Origin: Synechocystis sp. PCC 7509
Lineage (GTDB): Bacteria > Cyanobacteriota > Cyanobacteriia > Cyanobacteriales > Chroococcidiopsidaceae
Direction of reading: 5' to 3'
DNA: 64,000 bases
Assembly (NCBI RefSeq): GCF_000332075.2
Contig: NZ_ALVU02000002.1
Span: 1 to 64,000 of the forward strand
This document shows positions 25,891 to 33,948 of this stretch, one piece after another. Within the stretch, counting starts at the first letter, position 1. Each line of letters opens with the position of its first letter. The notes under the pieces were generated by a model, which worked only from the letters and a program-made list of their open reading frames with translations, ran no database searches and had not been told where the DNA came from. A program made the position numbers and the translations under genes.

Positions 25891-26499
25891 CTAAGAAGGT
25901 AACTGTGACTGAATATAACTATATCCACGCTCGAATTGTAGAAATATCTTGCAGTTGAATTGGTTGAGTTCCTCCTCGATATCAGGATTGTCGAAGTCTT
26001 TTGAGTTTCGATTCAAAAAACACGCCTGTGGTGGTTTATAGCATCGCAGATGGTTCACAACTGAAGCATAAACAAGGGCATCTTGTGGCGTTAAATCGTA
26101 AGCAGCTTCATGAGATACTGCTTCTTTTAAAATATCGCCCGTTAGCGCTACAATCTCTCCTATATTGAAGATGCGCTTTCGATATTGGCTAAAGCGATGT
26201 TTCTCCTCCTCATTACTTTGAACCATTAAGCTAGCAATGTCTTGGATACTCTTAATACGACTTTTATAAGAAGCTGTACGTGAAAGTTGGGTTAACTCAG
26301 CATTTAATGACCTTTGAAGCTCCTTACGCTTCCTTGCTTGACGAGTCAGCTTCTCATGGGGTTCCGCAAGACTATATGCCGGAATTATCAGCTTTGCCTG
26401 CTCTGTTTCAACGAGTTTTAGAATCTGTTCACAGCTAGAACATTGCTCCTGCTCAAAGGTTAGCTCTAAAACAAAATTTGTTTCGACATAGATATTCAC
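25891..26499 (-). CDS. PIN-domain-like protein
   Basis: 202 residues. The PIN fold is suggested by YVETNFVLEL at the start (an acidic residue at the first strand), DALVYASVV and the ending FLNRNSKDFDNPDI, a VapC-like catalytic arrangement. A long helical insert (about 50-120) is unusual for a small VapC toxin. It overlaps the upstream nuclease-like gene by 4 bases (ATGA). It may be an RNase of a two-gene defence or toxin unit. Confidence 0.72.
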   Translation of the reverse strand: MNIYVETNFVLELTFEQEQCSSCEQILKLVETEQAKLIIPAYSLAEPHEKLTRQARKRKELQRSLNAELTQLSRTASYKSRIKSIQDIASLMVQSNEEEKHRFSQYRKRIFNIGEIVALTGDILKEAVSHEAAYDLTPQDALVYASVVNHLRCYKPPQACFLNRNSKDFDNPDIEEELNQFNCKIFLQFERGYSYIQSQLPS

Positions 26500-26963
26500 G
26501 CAACTGCCTCATGCTCGAACTTTCCTCCGGTTAAAGCAGCATACAATCCTGAATCCATCACCCAGCGCTGAGAATCATCAATATTTTCAGGAGGCTTTGG
26601 TGAGTAAATAATTTCTTCAAGCCAAGCAGCAACAATCAGTTCAAGGCTTTGTCCACTAATTTGACTAGCCGTTACCCCTGCCCGTTCAAAGTAAGGCTGA
26701 AGAATAGAGTAGGCATCAATTATATATGCAGGTTTACGCTCCTCTATATGATTCTCATCAATCCATAAGTAAAATTTGTCTGGAAACACAATCAAAAAAT
26801 ACGGAGCGTTTGGCAAAATACTGTGTGCCAGAATATTGCGTCGAAGTTTTGCTACCCACTCTGGGGATACGTTAGTTTTGTTTTTAACCTCAACCACAAG
26901 AGTGAGTTGACCGTCAGGATTGTCAAAGGACAAATCCCAGCTATAATCAGGGTTTACAGCCAT
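26496..26963 (-). CDS. PD-(D/E)XK nuclease-like protein
   Basis: 155 residues. The opening WDLSFDNPDGQLTLVVEVKNK fits the D-x(n)-E-x-K core of restriction-like nucleases (Asp near residue 10, then EVK). The remainder has no motif I recognise. It is coupled to the PIN-like gene by an ATGA overlap. No methyltransferase or antitoxin-like gene is adjacent. Such a protein could cleave DNA or simply bind nucleic acid, which is inference from the fold signature. Confidence 0.65.
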   Translation of the reverse strand: MAVNPDYSWDLSFDNPDGQLTLVVEVKNKTNVSPEWVAKLRRNILAHSILPNAPYFLIVFPDKFYLWIDENHIEERKPAYIIDAYSILQPYFERAGVTASQISGQSLELIVAAWLEEIIYSPKPPENIDDSQRWVMDSGLYAALTGGKFEHEAVA

Positions 26964-27066
26964 AATAAGCTCATTCTAGAAACCAACTACCTTACTATTT
27001 TGACGCAGAATATTATTAGTATGTTAACGATATTCTAAGTTGAGAAACCCCAAAAAGTGTGTTTGA

Positions 27067-27402
27067 AAGGGTAAAGAATCCGCCTCTCAGTTAGACGCGA
27101 TTTCCCTCCCTACTGTCCCTACTCTTGTCGTCTACTTCTTTCGCCAGCGTAAGGACAAGCCACTTCATGCCCTATCTGTGGAGCTATGGGTAGGTCAGCA
27201 GAAATCTGGTAGCCGCGAACCTGTCCACGCTTTAGGCTAGAAGGAAGCCAATGTCAGGGAATCTATTAAAAGCGCGATAGCGCAAGCGCGCCCGGTTACG
27301 GGCTTCGCTTCCTTTTCCCAGCAGTACGAGGTAATTATTAACGGTGTTGCAGCGACCGTCGAACTTAAGCCTCAATTGTGTCCTCTTGCTCCTTGCCCTT
27401 TA
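27067..27402 (+). pseudogene. Broken paralogue of the 24444-24974 gene
   Basis: In one frame the sequence reads SLPTVPTLVVYFFRQ, then HALSVELWVGQQKSG, which tracks LPGFAYVVLHTYLDQ and HAICAELWIGSTPKA of the intact gene. An in-frame TAG stands at 27238, and no intact start is seen. It lies directly upstream of the second-gene paralogue, so the whole two-gene cassette was duplicated and the first gene of this copy then decayed. Confidence 0.72.
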
Positions 27403-27422
27403 AAGATTGGAGAGCAAAGTCA

Positions 27423-28106
27423 GTGACTCCAAGCTATGAGCAACTTGAACTAGATTTGTGGGGCGACCTTAAAACTGCGCTGACTGAGCCAGAATCCGCC
27501 GATATGAAATTGCTTTGGCATTCCTTAGATCAAGCGATCGCTCACTCTGATAGCAATGAGCAATTATTAGTGGCTGGAGATGCGATTACTCAGATTGTCG
27601 AAGTTTACGTTAAACGCGCTAAAAGTATTTTAGATAGTCTGGAGGTGAACGATGACAGCAGCGAGGGATCTGTTTTAGATGAGGACTTTTTATCAGGTTT
27701 GATGCGGCAGTCGATGTCGCTTGATTTGTCGGACTTGATGGAAGAATTTACTTTTGAGAGTGAATCTAGCCCCGTTAGTGTAAGTTCGGTGGTGTCGGTA
27801 ATAGACCGCAAAGAAGCTAAGGCAATCGCTCGAAAAGCTAGGGCTGCCATGAGAAAGGCTCTGAAAGAGTTGGCAGAGCAAGAGAATATTCCTAAGTGGC
27901 AGAATGCGATCACCCATTGGATTGAACAGCATCACGGGAAAAAAGTTTCTCTAGAGCAACTACAGCAAGCACTGGGTATGCCACTGGTCGAAATTTGGCT
28001 GGGGCTGCTGCATTCCCCTACTTCTTACTCGTGGGATGGTCAGGGGGAGTTTTATCGGGAGGCAAGAGATTTTTGGATTGGTAAAATTGCTTACCGCAGC
28101 GATTAA
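27423..28106 (+). CDS. Unknown protein, paralogue of 24971-25672
   Basis: 227 residues from GTG 27423 (VTPSYEQLELDLWGDLK), preceded by GGAGAG. The frame is open from 27378, but the GTG matches the paralogue's start and spacing. It shares with the first copy RQSMSLDLSDLME and the C-terminal block (WIEQHHGKKVSLEQLQQALG, then VEIWLGLLHSPTSY and FWIGK). A charged stretch rich in Lys/Ala/Arg (about 136-155) differs from the other copy. Function unknown. Confidence 0.72.
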   Translation: MTPSYEQLELDLWGDLKTALTEPESADMKLLWHSLDQAIAHSDSNEQLLVAGDAITQIVEVYVKRAKSILDSLEVNDDSSEGSVLDEDFLSGLMRQSMSLDLSDLMEEFTFESESSPVSVSSVVSVIDRKEAKAIARKARAAMRKALKELAEQENIPKWQNAITHWIEQHHGKKVSLEQLQQALGMPLVEIWLGLLHSPTSYSWDGQGEFYREARDFWIGKIAYRSD

Positions 28107-28151
28107 CCAAATACTTAATATTTAATTATTAAATATTCGGTTAGTAATTCA

Positions 28152-28283
28152 ATGAATAATTCTACCCAGTCGCAATCCGAAGATAATCAATTTGAGTCCG
28201 CAGTTATCAAAGTTTTAGTTCAGCGTAAAATGGATGTCTTGCTTAAAGAAACTATTGAGTTATTGAATAAGACGTTGCCATAA
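28152..28283 (+). CDS. Small ORF, 43 aa
   Basis: It begins MNNSTQSQSEDNQFESAVIK and ends in a helical ETIELLNKTLP. It is placed 45 bases after the cassette gene on the same strand. I do not recognise it; coding status is uncertain. Confidence 0.4.
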   Translation: MNNSTQSQSEDNQFESAVIKVLVQRKMDVLLKETIELLNKTLP

Positions 28284-28375
28284 TTAAGGCGTTGCCGTTT
28301 TTAAAACCAAAGGCTGCCGAGTTTAAGGGTTATGCCTGTATTATATTTTCTACTAGCAAGCTACTTGGTTGCTCT

Positions 28376-29179
28376 ATGATTAAGCCTCCTCCACTCAAGC
28401 TTCCCAATTCATCCCGCCGCGAACGAGAATTCCTCTACCTCCATGAAGTCGATGCCCTGATTACTGCAAGCCGCCAAACTCGCACTCCCATCCGCAACCA
28501 AGCTTTGATCATGCTGTTGTTCTGTCAATCGCTGCAACCATCGGAAATTTGCTGGCTGCGCTGGTGCGACCTCAATTTCACTACCCGTACTCTGCTCATT
28601 GTTCGTAATCGCTCTAAATCCCTCCGCCTCCAACCACAAATTGTAGTTAACCAGCAACCTTTATGTCCTGCGGAAATTGAGATTTTGCAGGAATTAGTAC
28701 AACTTAGTAAAACTGACTGGATACTAGAGAGCGAAAGGCAACAACGCTTAAGCGATCGCTCTTTGCACCATATTGTTCAACTTTCTGGCATTGTAGCTGG
28801 TTTGCCAATTCCAGTTCACCCCTATATGCTCCGCCGTTCTGGGTTATATTATCGCGCTGCTCTGTTGCTGCAAGGAGCCAATCTCTCTTTGCACGAATGC
28901 TGCCTGCTGTGGAATTATTACGCCACATCCTCAGATATGCCTGCTTCTGCCCAAATTGAGTATCAGGCGATTAACCGCAAGCGTGAGGAGACTTTTTTGC
29001 TTGCTCTTGACCAAATCAAAGCTTTTTCTGGTATCAGCGCCGATGAAAATATCATCGACTATCTTTTGGGTGCTTATTTGTTGTCTCCCCCCAAGCCAGA
29101 AATTTACAATAATTACTGGCTTGCGCCTTCTAACTGGCATTTGCGAACTTTGCCGAAAACATCTAGGACTAATAGATAA
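28376..29179 (+). CDS. Tyrosine-recombinase-like protein, catalytic residues degenerate
   Basis: 267 residues from ATG 28376 (MIKPPPLKLPNSS). The N-terminal part (REREFLYLHEVDALITASRQ) and HPYMLRRSGLYYRA resemble FimB/FimE-type recombinases with the H-x-x-(x)-R box. The first catalytic arginine position reads SLQPSEICWLRW, and there is no clear GH/Tyr ending. Strand exchange is unlikely, so it may be a DNA-binding or regulatory descendant. It sits among other recombinase genes, which supports the family call. Confidence 0.72.
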   Translation: MIKPPPLKLPNSSRREREFLYLHEVDALITASRQTRTPIRNQALIMLLFCQSLQPSEICWLRWCDLNFTTRTLLIVRNRSKSLRLQPQIVVNQQPLCPAEIEILQELVQLSKTDWILESERQQRLSDRSLHHIVQLSGIVAGLPIPVHPYMLRRSGLYYRAALLLQGANLSLHECCLLWNYYATSSDMPASAQIEYQAINRKREETFLLALDQIKAFSGISADENIIDYLLGAYLLSPPKPEIYNNYWLAPSNWHLRTLPKTSRTNR

Positions 29180-29257
29180 CATTTTTATAGTTGTTATCAG
29201 CAAGTGCATAATAGTGAGTAATACCTTTATCCTTATTCAACTTAAGTTATTTTTACG

Positions 29258-29923
29258 GTGCAAAACTCCTCCATTTCTCCTACATCTAATTCTATCGTTG
29301 CCAAACTTTTAGAAATTGATGCCGATTTAGCAGCACAAGAAGCCCAATTAGCTGCTCAACTCCAATCGATTCAAGAGAAACGCCACAGTCTCAAAAACGT
29401 TATTAGCCTATTTCCTCCTGGAGATAGTGCCGTTCATACACCTGTAGTAACACCAACACCAGTTGTTGAAAAACAAGAAAAAACCCCTGTTCCAGAAGTG
29501 GCAACTCCAGAACTAGAAGATACAACGATAGATGCTACCGAAGCTGCACCCCAATCTCAAAAGCCACAAGGAAAGAAAAACCCATCCTCTACTAGCAAGT
29601 CTAATAAGAAATCAGCACCCACCAAGGAGGCAAGTAAAGAAGCAGATACTTGGCAGCAGTATGTGAAAGAAGACTTTAGCAACGCTAGTCTAGCGGAGGC
29701 TGTCGCTGAAGTTATGCAACAGCAACAAAAGCAGGTACTAGAGATTACAACAATACTAGATGCCCTTTTTGTCGAGCAGATTCCAAAAGAGTTAAGAACT
29801 AAGGCGCGAGAACGTGTCTCGAATGTCCTATCGGTGGGTGCGAAAAAAGGAAAATGGTATCGAGGGCTTGCTGGTAAATATAGTATGTCAAGTGCCGCCG
29901 TTGAGGAAGACTCAGCAGTATAA
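29258..29923 (+). CDS. Hypothetical protein with a disordered middle and a winged-helix-like C terminus
   Basis: 221 residues, starting at GTG 29258. An N-terminal coiled coil (AAQEAQLAAQLQSIQEKRHS) is followed by a Pro/Thr/Lys-rich linker (about 55-130). The C-terminal 90 residues (SLAEAVAEVMQQQQKQVLEI through GKWYRGLAGKYSM) look like a small winged helix. It may be a nucleoid or partition-type DNA-binding protein, by inference only. No family recognised. Confidence 0.6.
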   Translation: MQNSSISPTSNSIVAKLLEIDADLAAQEAQLAAQLQSIQEKRHSLKNVISLFPPGDSAVHTPVVTPTPVVEKQEKTPVPEVATPELEDTTIDATEAAPQSQKPQGKKNPSSTSKSNKKSAPTKEASKEADTWQQYVKEDFSNASLAEAVAEVMQQQQKQVLEITTILDALFVEQIPKELRTKARERVSNVLSVGAKKGKWYRGLAGKYSMSSAAVEEDSAV

Positions 29924-30073
29924 CAAACGGGAAGTCCTAGCCTTATTAAACCCTTAAAACTTACACTACTGCTCTAAGGATAAAAATATTTAGCGCTTAG
30001 TGCTGGTGTTATACCTTACACAGAAGATGGACGGTGTAGCCTGGAAATATATTACTGACAGGTGGCACTGGGC

Positions 30074-30715
30074 ATGAAAATAGACAGGCATGGCAGAGCC
30101 AAAGTCCTCACACAAGCAGAGATTAGGTTGTTGTTCAACCAAGGATTCGCCACCAATCGAGATCGGGCTTTGTTTGGCGTGTGCCTGTTTACCGCTTGCC
30201 GGATTAATGAAGCCTGTACTTTGCAGGTAATCGACGTTTATGACACTAGAGCAAGAGTTAGACCTTATTTAATTATTCGTAAAGGGAAAACTAAAGGGAA
30301 ATTAGCCACCCGTACTATCCCCGTGATTACTGACTTGAAAGCGCTTTTATCTAGCTATAGCCTAGTCAAGGGTCAGAACTATCTGTTTCCCGGTCGTTAC
30401 GAGGGCAGCTACATTAACCCAGATTCTGCGGCGAGGATTTTACGCAAAGCTTGCCGCCTAGTGGGATTAGAAGGAGTTTCAACGCACAGTTTTCGGCGCA
30501 CTGCCCTGACAAACATGAGTAATGCGGGAATCGGGTTAAGAGTTATTCAAGAGATATCAGGTCACAGAGACTTAAGCCAACTGCAAAATTATTTGGAGGT
30601 AGCAGAAGCGCAAGTGTTAGGGGCAGTCGCTTCCCTATCAATGCTGTCTCCGGTTGAATATGAAGTCGGGAAATACAGGGAAGACGACTTGGCCACCGAT
30701 TTAAGACAGCAGTAA
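30074..30715 (+). CDS. Tyrosine recombinase, catalytic domain only
   Basis: 213 residues from ATG 30074 (MKIDRHGRAKVLT). All catalytic elements are visible: Arg in TACRINEACTL, Lys in IRKGKTKGK, HSFRRTALT, GHRDLSQLQNYLEV with His/Arg and Tyr. There is no N-terminal core-binding domain, so it is a small integrase of the type found on cyanobacterial plasmids. A terminator-like hairpin and two 19-bp tandem repeats follow, which might be its binding sites. Confidence 0.9.
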   Translation: MKIDRHGRAKVLTQAEIRLLFNQGFATNRDRALFGVCLFTACRINEACTLQVIDVYDTRARVRPYLIIRKGKTKGKLATRTIPVITDLKALLSSYSLVKGQNYLFPGRYEGSYINPDSAARILRKACRLVGLEGVSTHSFRRTALTNMSNAGIGLRVIQEISGHRDLSQLQNYLEVAEAQVLGAVASLSMLSPVEYEVGKYREDDLATDLRQQ

Positions 30716-30741
30716 CTAAAGAAGCGCAAATGCTTGCGTCA

Positions 30742-30777
30742 GGCGAAAAAACAGCGTTAACGTTTTCTGTTTTCGCC
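30742..30777. terminator. Hairpin after the small integrase
   Basis: GGCGAAAA and TTTTCGCC form the stem, with an inner CAG/CTG pair. It follows the integrase stop by 27 bases. It is probably a transcription terminator, although the T run is part of the stem. Confidence 0.6.
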
Positions 30778-30795
30778 ATACCCGATGTGCTTGAC

Positions 30796-30833
30796 TTTAC
30801 AAAGCGTTACAAACTTTACAAAGTGTTACAAAC
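30796..30833. repeat. Two tandem 19-bp repeats
   Basis: TTTACAAAGCGTTACAAAC and TTTACAAAGTGTTACAAAC are contiguous and differ at one base. Each contains two TTACAAA-like half sites. They lie between the integrase and the HU gene. They could be recombinase arm sites, a replication iteron pair or operators. Confidence 0.8.
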
Positions 30834-31101
30834 TCACGACTGATTGAAAACGAGAAAAAGTTACAGCTTTTGAGGTGGAATAACAGGCAATGCTGCACAA
30901 AATCTGGCGAAAGAGTAACAATGAATGTTGCCCTCAACTTATGGCAAATGCGCTAATCGCAAAGCACCTAAATTGCTGTTAAAACCCATATAGCAGGAAT
31001 GCTAACGATTCCTTCGACGAGGTGAAGATTTGCAAGTAGTACATTTGCACGCTCTAGCATCTGCCTATAGAATAGCAACGGTGAAAAGAAGTGAAAAGGT
31101 C

Positions 31102-31383
31102 ATGAATAAAGCTGAATTAGTTGAGGCAATCTCACAAAAAACCAATGTTAGCAAGAAAGAAACTGATTCAATCCTGACTGCTATGTTAGAGGAAATTATG
31201 GCAGCCGTTGCAAGTGGCAGCAAGGTAACGTTTGTCGGGTTTGGCTCCTTTGAGCCGCGCGAACGTCAAGCGCGCTCTGGGCGTAACCCTAAAACAGGTG
31301 AAACTATGACTATTCCCGCTACTCGCGTTCCGGTCTTTTCGGCGGGTAAATCGTTTAAGGACAAGGTTGCTCCAAGCGAGTAA
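31102..31383 (+). CDS. hup: HU-family DNA-bending protein
   Basis: 93 residues from ATG 31102 (MNKAELVEAISQKTNVSKKE), after GTGAAAAGGT. An upstream in-frame start at 31030 would add a non-conserved tail. The HU arm motif GFGSFEPRERQARSGRNPKTGE is perfect, and IPATRVPVFSAGK closes the fold. It would bend and compact DNA. It sits 9 bases before dinB, so the two form an operon. This is an accessory HU on mobile DNA, distinct from the chromosomal copy expected elsewhere. Confidence 0.95.
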   Translation: MNKAELVEAISQKTNVSKKETDSILTAMLEEIMAAVASGSKVTFVGFGSFEPRERQARSGRNPKTGETMTIPATRVPVFSAGKSFKDKVAPSE

Positions 31384-31392
31384 TTTTTAGGC

Positions 31393-32478
31393 ATGAGCAG
31401 TAATAGAAAAATCCTGCACGTTGATCTTGATGCTTTTTATGCCTCGGTCGAACAACGGGACAACCCTCGTTATCGAGATAAACCCCTTGTGGTAGGTGGA
31501 TTGCCCCAAGAGCGCGGTGTAGTGGTTGCTGCCAGCTACGGGGCTAGGAAGTTCGGTATCCATTCCGCCATGCCCTCTTACCTTGCCCTGCAAAAATGTC
31601 CTGCTCTGGTCTTTGCTCCACCTCGATTCGAGGTCTACCGCAGCATCAGTACCCAGATTCATGCTATCTTCAAGCGCTACACGGATTTAGTAGAACCTGT
31701 AGCCCTTGATGAAGCATACCTTGATGTCAGCCAAAATAAATTAGGGCTGCTTTACGCTACGACCATTGCCAAACAAATCAAAGCAGCAATTCTCGCAGAG
31801 ACTAACCTAACGGCAAGTGCCGGAGTTTCGGTAAATAAGTTTTTGGCAAAAATGGCATCGGGCATGAACAAGCCCAACGGACTAACAGTGATTTTGCCTG
31901 AACACGCCGTAGATTTTGTCGCCGCCCTACCCATTGAGAAGTTTCATGGCATTGGACAAGTCACTGCTACCAAAATGCACAACTTGGGCATCCACAATGG
32001 GGCAGACCTTAAGCAATACAGCCAAACCGATCTAGTGCGTCACTTCGGCAAGGCAGGACATTTCTATTACCTCATTTCTAGGGCAGAGGATAATCGGATA
32101 GTCGAGCCTAACCGCCTTCGCAAATCAATTGGTGCAGAAACTTCGTTCACCAAGGACTTGAATGACCCACAAGTAATGCTACTTGAATTGGAAACCATTG
32201 CTCAAACTGTCGAGCATCGCTTAGAAAGCTACCAAACTCTGGGACGCACCATCACCTTGAAAGTCAAGTTTGCCGACTATGAGCGAATTACGCGCAGTAA
32301 AACTGTAACTGCTGCTGTTGGTAAGGCGGAGGCAATTAACCAAGTAGCCAGGGAACTGTTAGCATCGGTTTCTTTAGAGGGGCGCAGCGTTCGACTATTA
32401 GGTATTTCCCTATCAAATCTTGATGGAGCCACTGAACCCAAAGCAATTCAACTATGCTTGTTTGAATCTGGCTATTAA
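31393..32478 (+). CDS. dinB: DNA polymerase IV (Y-family translesion polymerase)
   Basis: 361 residues, full family length. The catalytic acidic residues are in HVDLDAFYASVEQ and in LDEAYLDVS, and the steric-gate Phe/Tyr region is normal. Helix-hairpin-helix and little-finger domains follow (KFHGIGQVTATKM, RKSIGAETSFTKDL). It copies damaged DNA with low fidelity. It is paired with the HU gene. I see no LexA box. It ends 10 bases before the convergent gene 32489-32806. Confidence 0.95.
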   Translation: MSSNRKILHVDLDAFYASVEQRDNPRYRDKPLVVGGLPQERGVVVAASYGARKFGIHSAMPSYLALQKCPALVFAPPRFEVYRSISTQIHAIFKRYTDLVEPVALDEAYLDVSQNKLGLLYATTIAKQIKAAILAETNLTASAGVSVNKFLAKMASGMNKPNGLTVILPEHAVDFVAALPIEKFHGIGQVTATKMHNLGIHNGADLKQYSQTDLVRHFGKAGHFYYLISRAEDNRIVEPNRLRKSIGAETSFTKDLNDPQVMLLELETIAQTVEHRLESYQTLGRTITLKVKFADYERITRSKTVTAAVGKAEAINQVARELLASVSLEGRSVRLLGISLSNLDGATEPKAIQLCLFESGY

Positions 32479-32488
32479 TCCTGGCAAC

Positions 32489-32806
32489 CTAACTAGCAGC
32501 ACTGACAACAGGTGTAGCTTCCTTTGATTCCTTCGGTTTTTTCTCGAAAGTCTGTACATTCGGCTCCTTAAGTACAAAACCCGAATCAGTCTTCTCCCCC
32601 ATCATTCCTGCGATCGCTGCTACCCACATCGGATAGTTCTCCTGGGCTTGCTCTAACTTTTTGAATATCTTAGGCTTGAGGCTGACAGTAACTATTTGTT
32701 CGCCTGTATCAATATCAAATTGCTTACAGCCATTTTCACCTGTCTGCACGTCTACTGGAAATTCGTTAATTTTAATGGTCAATTCTAGCTTTCCTGGTGT
32801 AGGCAT
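32489..32806 (-). CDS. Small plasmid-type protein (FinO-like annotation in relatives)
   Basis: 105 residues from ATG 32806 (MPTPGKLELTIKINEFP). A longer frame to 32896 begins without conservation. Relatives on cyanobacterial plasmids are, as I recall, often labelled fertility inhibition FinO-like, but the RNA-binding fold is not evident to me. A beta-rich N-terminal half (IVTVSLKPKIFKKL) is followed by MWVAAIAGMMGEK and a charged tail. The role is uncertain. Confidence 0.6.
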   Translation of the reverse strand: MPTPGKLELTIKINEFPVDVQTGENGCKQFDIDTGEQIVTVSLKPKIFKKLEQAQENYPMWVAAIAGMMGEKTDSGFVLKEPNVQTFEKKPKESKEATPVVSAAS

Positions 32807-33154
32807 GGCGGATCTCCTTGGATACAATATTTTTTCTGATAGCGTTGCAGATAGTAGGTTTGTTATGGCTACAAGCCGAGGTGTATTTTTTTCCACGCCT
32901 TAGTAGAGATGGGACTGTGTATGCGCTACTAAAGTTAGGGTAGTTGTAGTTGCTAATTATAACTACAATTTTACCCCTCTATTGCTAGATGTTCTACTTA
33001 TGCTCAAGCAATAGATTATTCAGAGGAACACAATGGTAAACCATCGATTATCAATTTGGATGCAGTTGCTATATCTATGAATACTTTAGAAAGCATCATT
33101 ATTGGTCTGACTTTAAGTGATAATTAATCACTTACTTCACTTAGAACACACCGC
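32807..33154. other. Intergenic, small hairpin only
   Basis: It holds the divergent upstream regions of the genes at 32489 and 33155. An inverted repeat TTGTAGTT...AACTACAA occurs near 32945-32970. No other structure seen. Confidence 0.4.
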
Positions 33155-33493
33155 ATGAACGCTGTTCAAATTTTCGCTTTAGAAACTTTCTTGGAACGCA
33201 ACTATTTTGCCAGTGATGAGGAAGGCACAATCGCCAGCTTAGGATGTGCATCTTTTTCTACTTATCTGACTAACTCTGACGAAGAAAGCTACTGCTTCTC
33301 CTTATATCTGGGCGACTTAGTAGGTTACGAATTCTCTCTGATAGACGAGGCTTATGTTTGGGATGCAGAAGGTTTGGAAGACCGGCTCACCAAAGTTGAT
33401 TCTCTCAAGCAACTTTTCCAAGACTTTGCCAATCTAACTTTCGACATGACTTTTGAAGAAACCGAAGATACAGAATCCCAATCCGAATCATGA
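33155..33493 (+). CDS. Acidic hypothetical protein
   Basis: 112 residues, strongly acidic, with many Asp/Glu at the C terminus (FEETEDTESQSES). The middle (SYCFSLYLGDLVGYEFSLID) looks like a small alpha/beta domain. Acidity and size would fit a DNA mimic or anti-restriction protein, but that is speculation. It stands alone beside the recD2 fragment. Confidence 0.6.
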   Translation: MNAVQIFALETFLERNYFASDEEGTIASLGCASFSTYLTNSDEESYCFSLYLGDLVGYEFSLIDEAYVWDAEGLEDRLTKVDSLKQLFQDFANLTFDMTFEETEDTESQSES

Positions 33494-33548
33494 ATAGTTG
33501 CAGTTAAAATAGACTATTGAGATTAAAAATTTGACATCTTACTATCAG

Positions 33549-33782
33549 CTAACCAGTAGTAGCAAGGGTCATTAGCCTCAATCGTTCTTGCAAGTAGGTA
33601 TAGCGCTGCTGGTCTTTAACTTGCCTGACTGCTAAACCAATTGCTTTAGTTGTCCCTACGACAATTGCTAATCTTTTAGCACGAGTTAGACCCGTATAAA
33701 TCAAGTTGCGCGACAGCATCAAGTAATGCTGCATAAATATAGGCAGGATTACCACCGGATACTCCGAGCCTTGTGCTTTATG
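33549..33782 (-). pseudogene. recD2-like helicase, C-terminal fragment
   Basis: The frame reads IHKAQGSEYPVVILPIF, then MLSRNLIYTGLTRAKRLAIV, the motif V/VI end of RecD2-type helicases. It continues exactly where the 5' part (40902-42893) breaks off after AWAVTIH. Together they form one gene interrupted by the element 33783-40901. The fragment has no start of its own and is presumably inactive. Confidence 0.9.
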
Positions 33783-33948
33783 AATTTTATGTATTACATA
33801 ACATCTACAACGATGATGTAATGATAGTTTTATTGTTGTGTATATATTCCACGATGTAAAATTTAAGTCCTCGCAACTGAGTGGTTACTCAACGTGCCGA
33901 TATGCAATGAGATTGTTAGACACTGAGGCAGAATATGAATACACGCAA

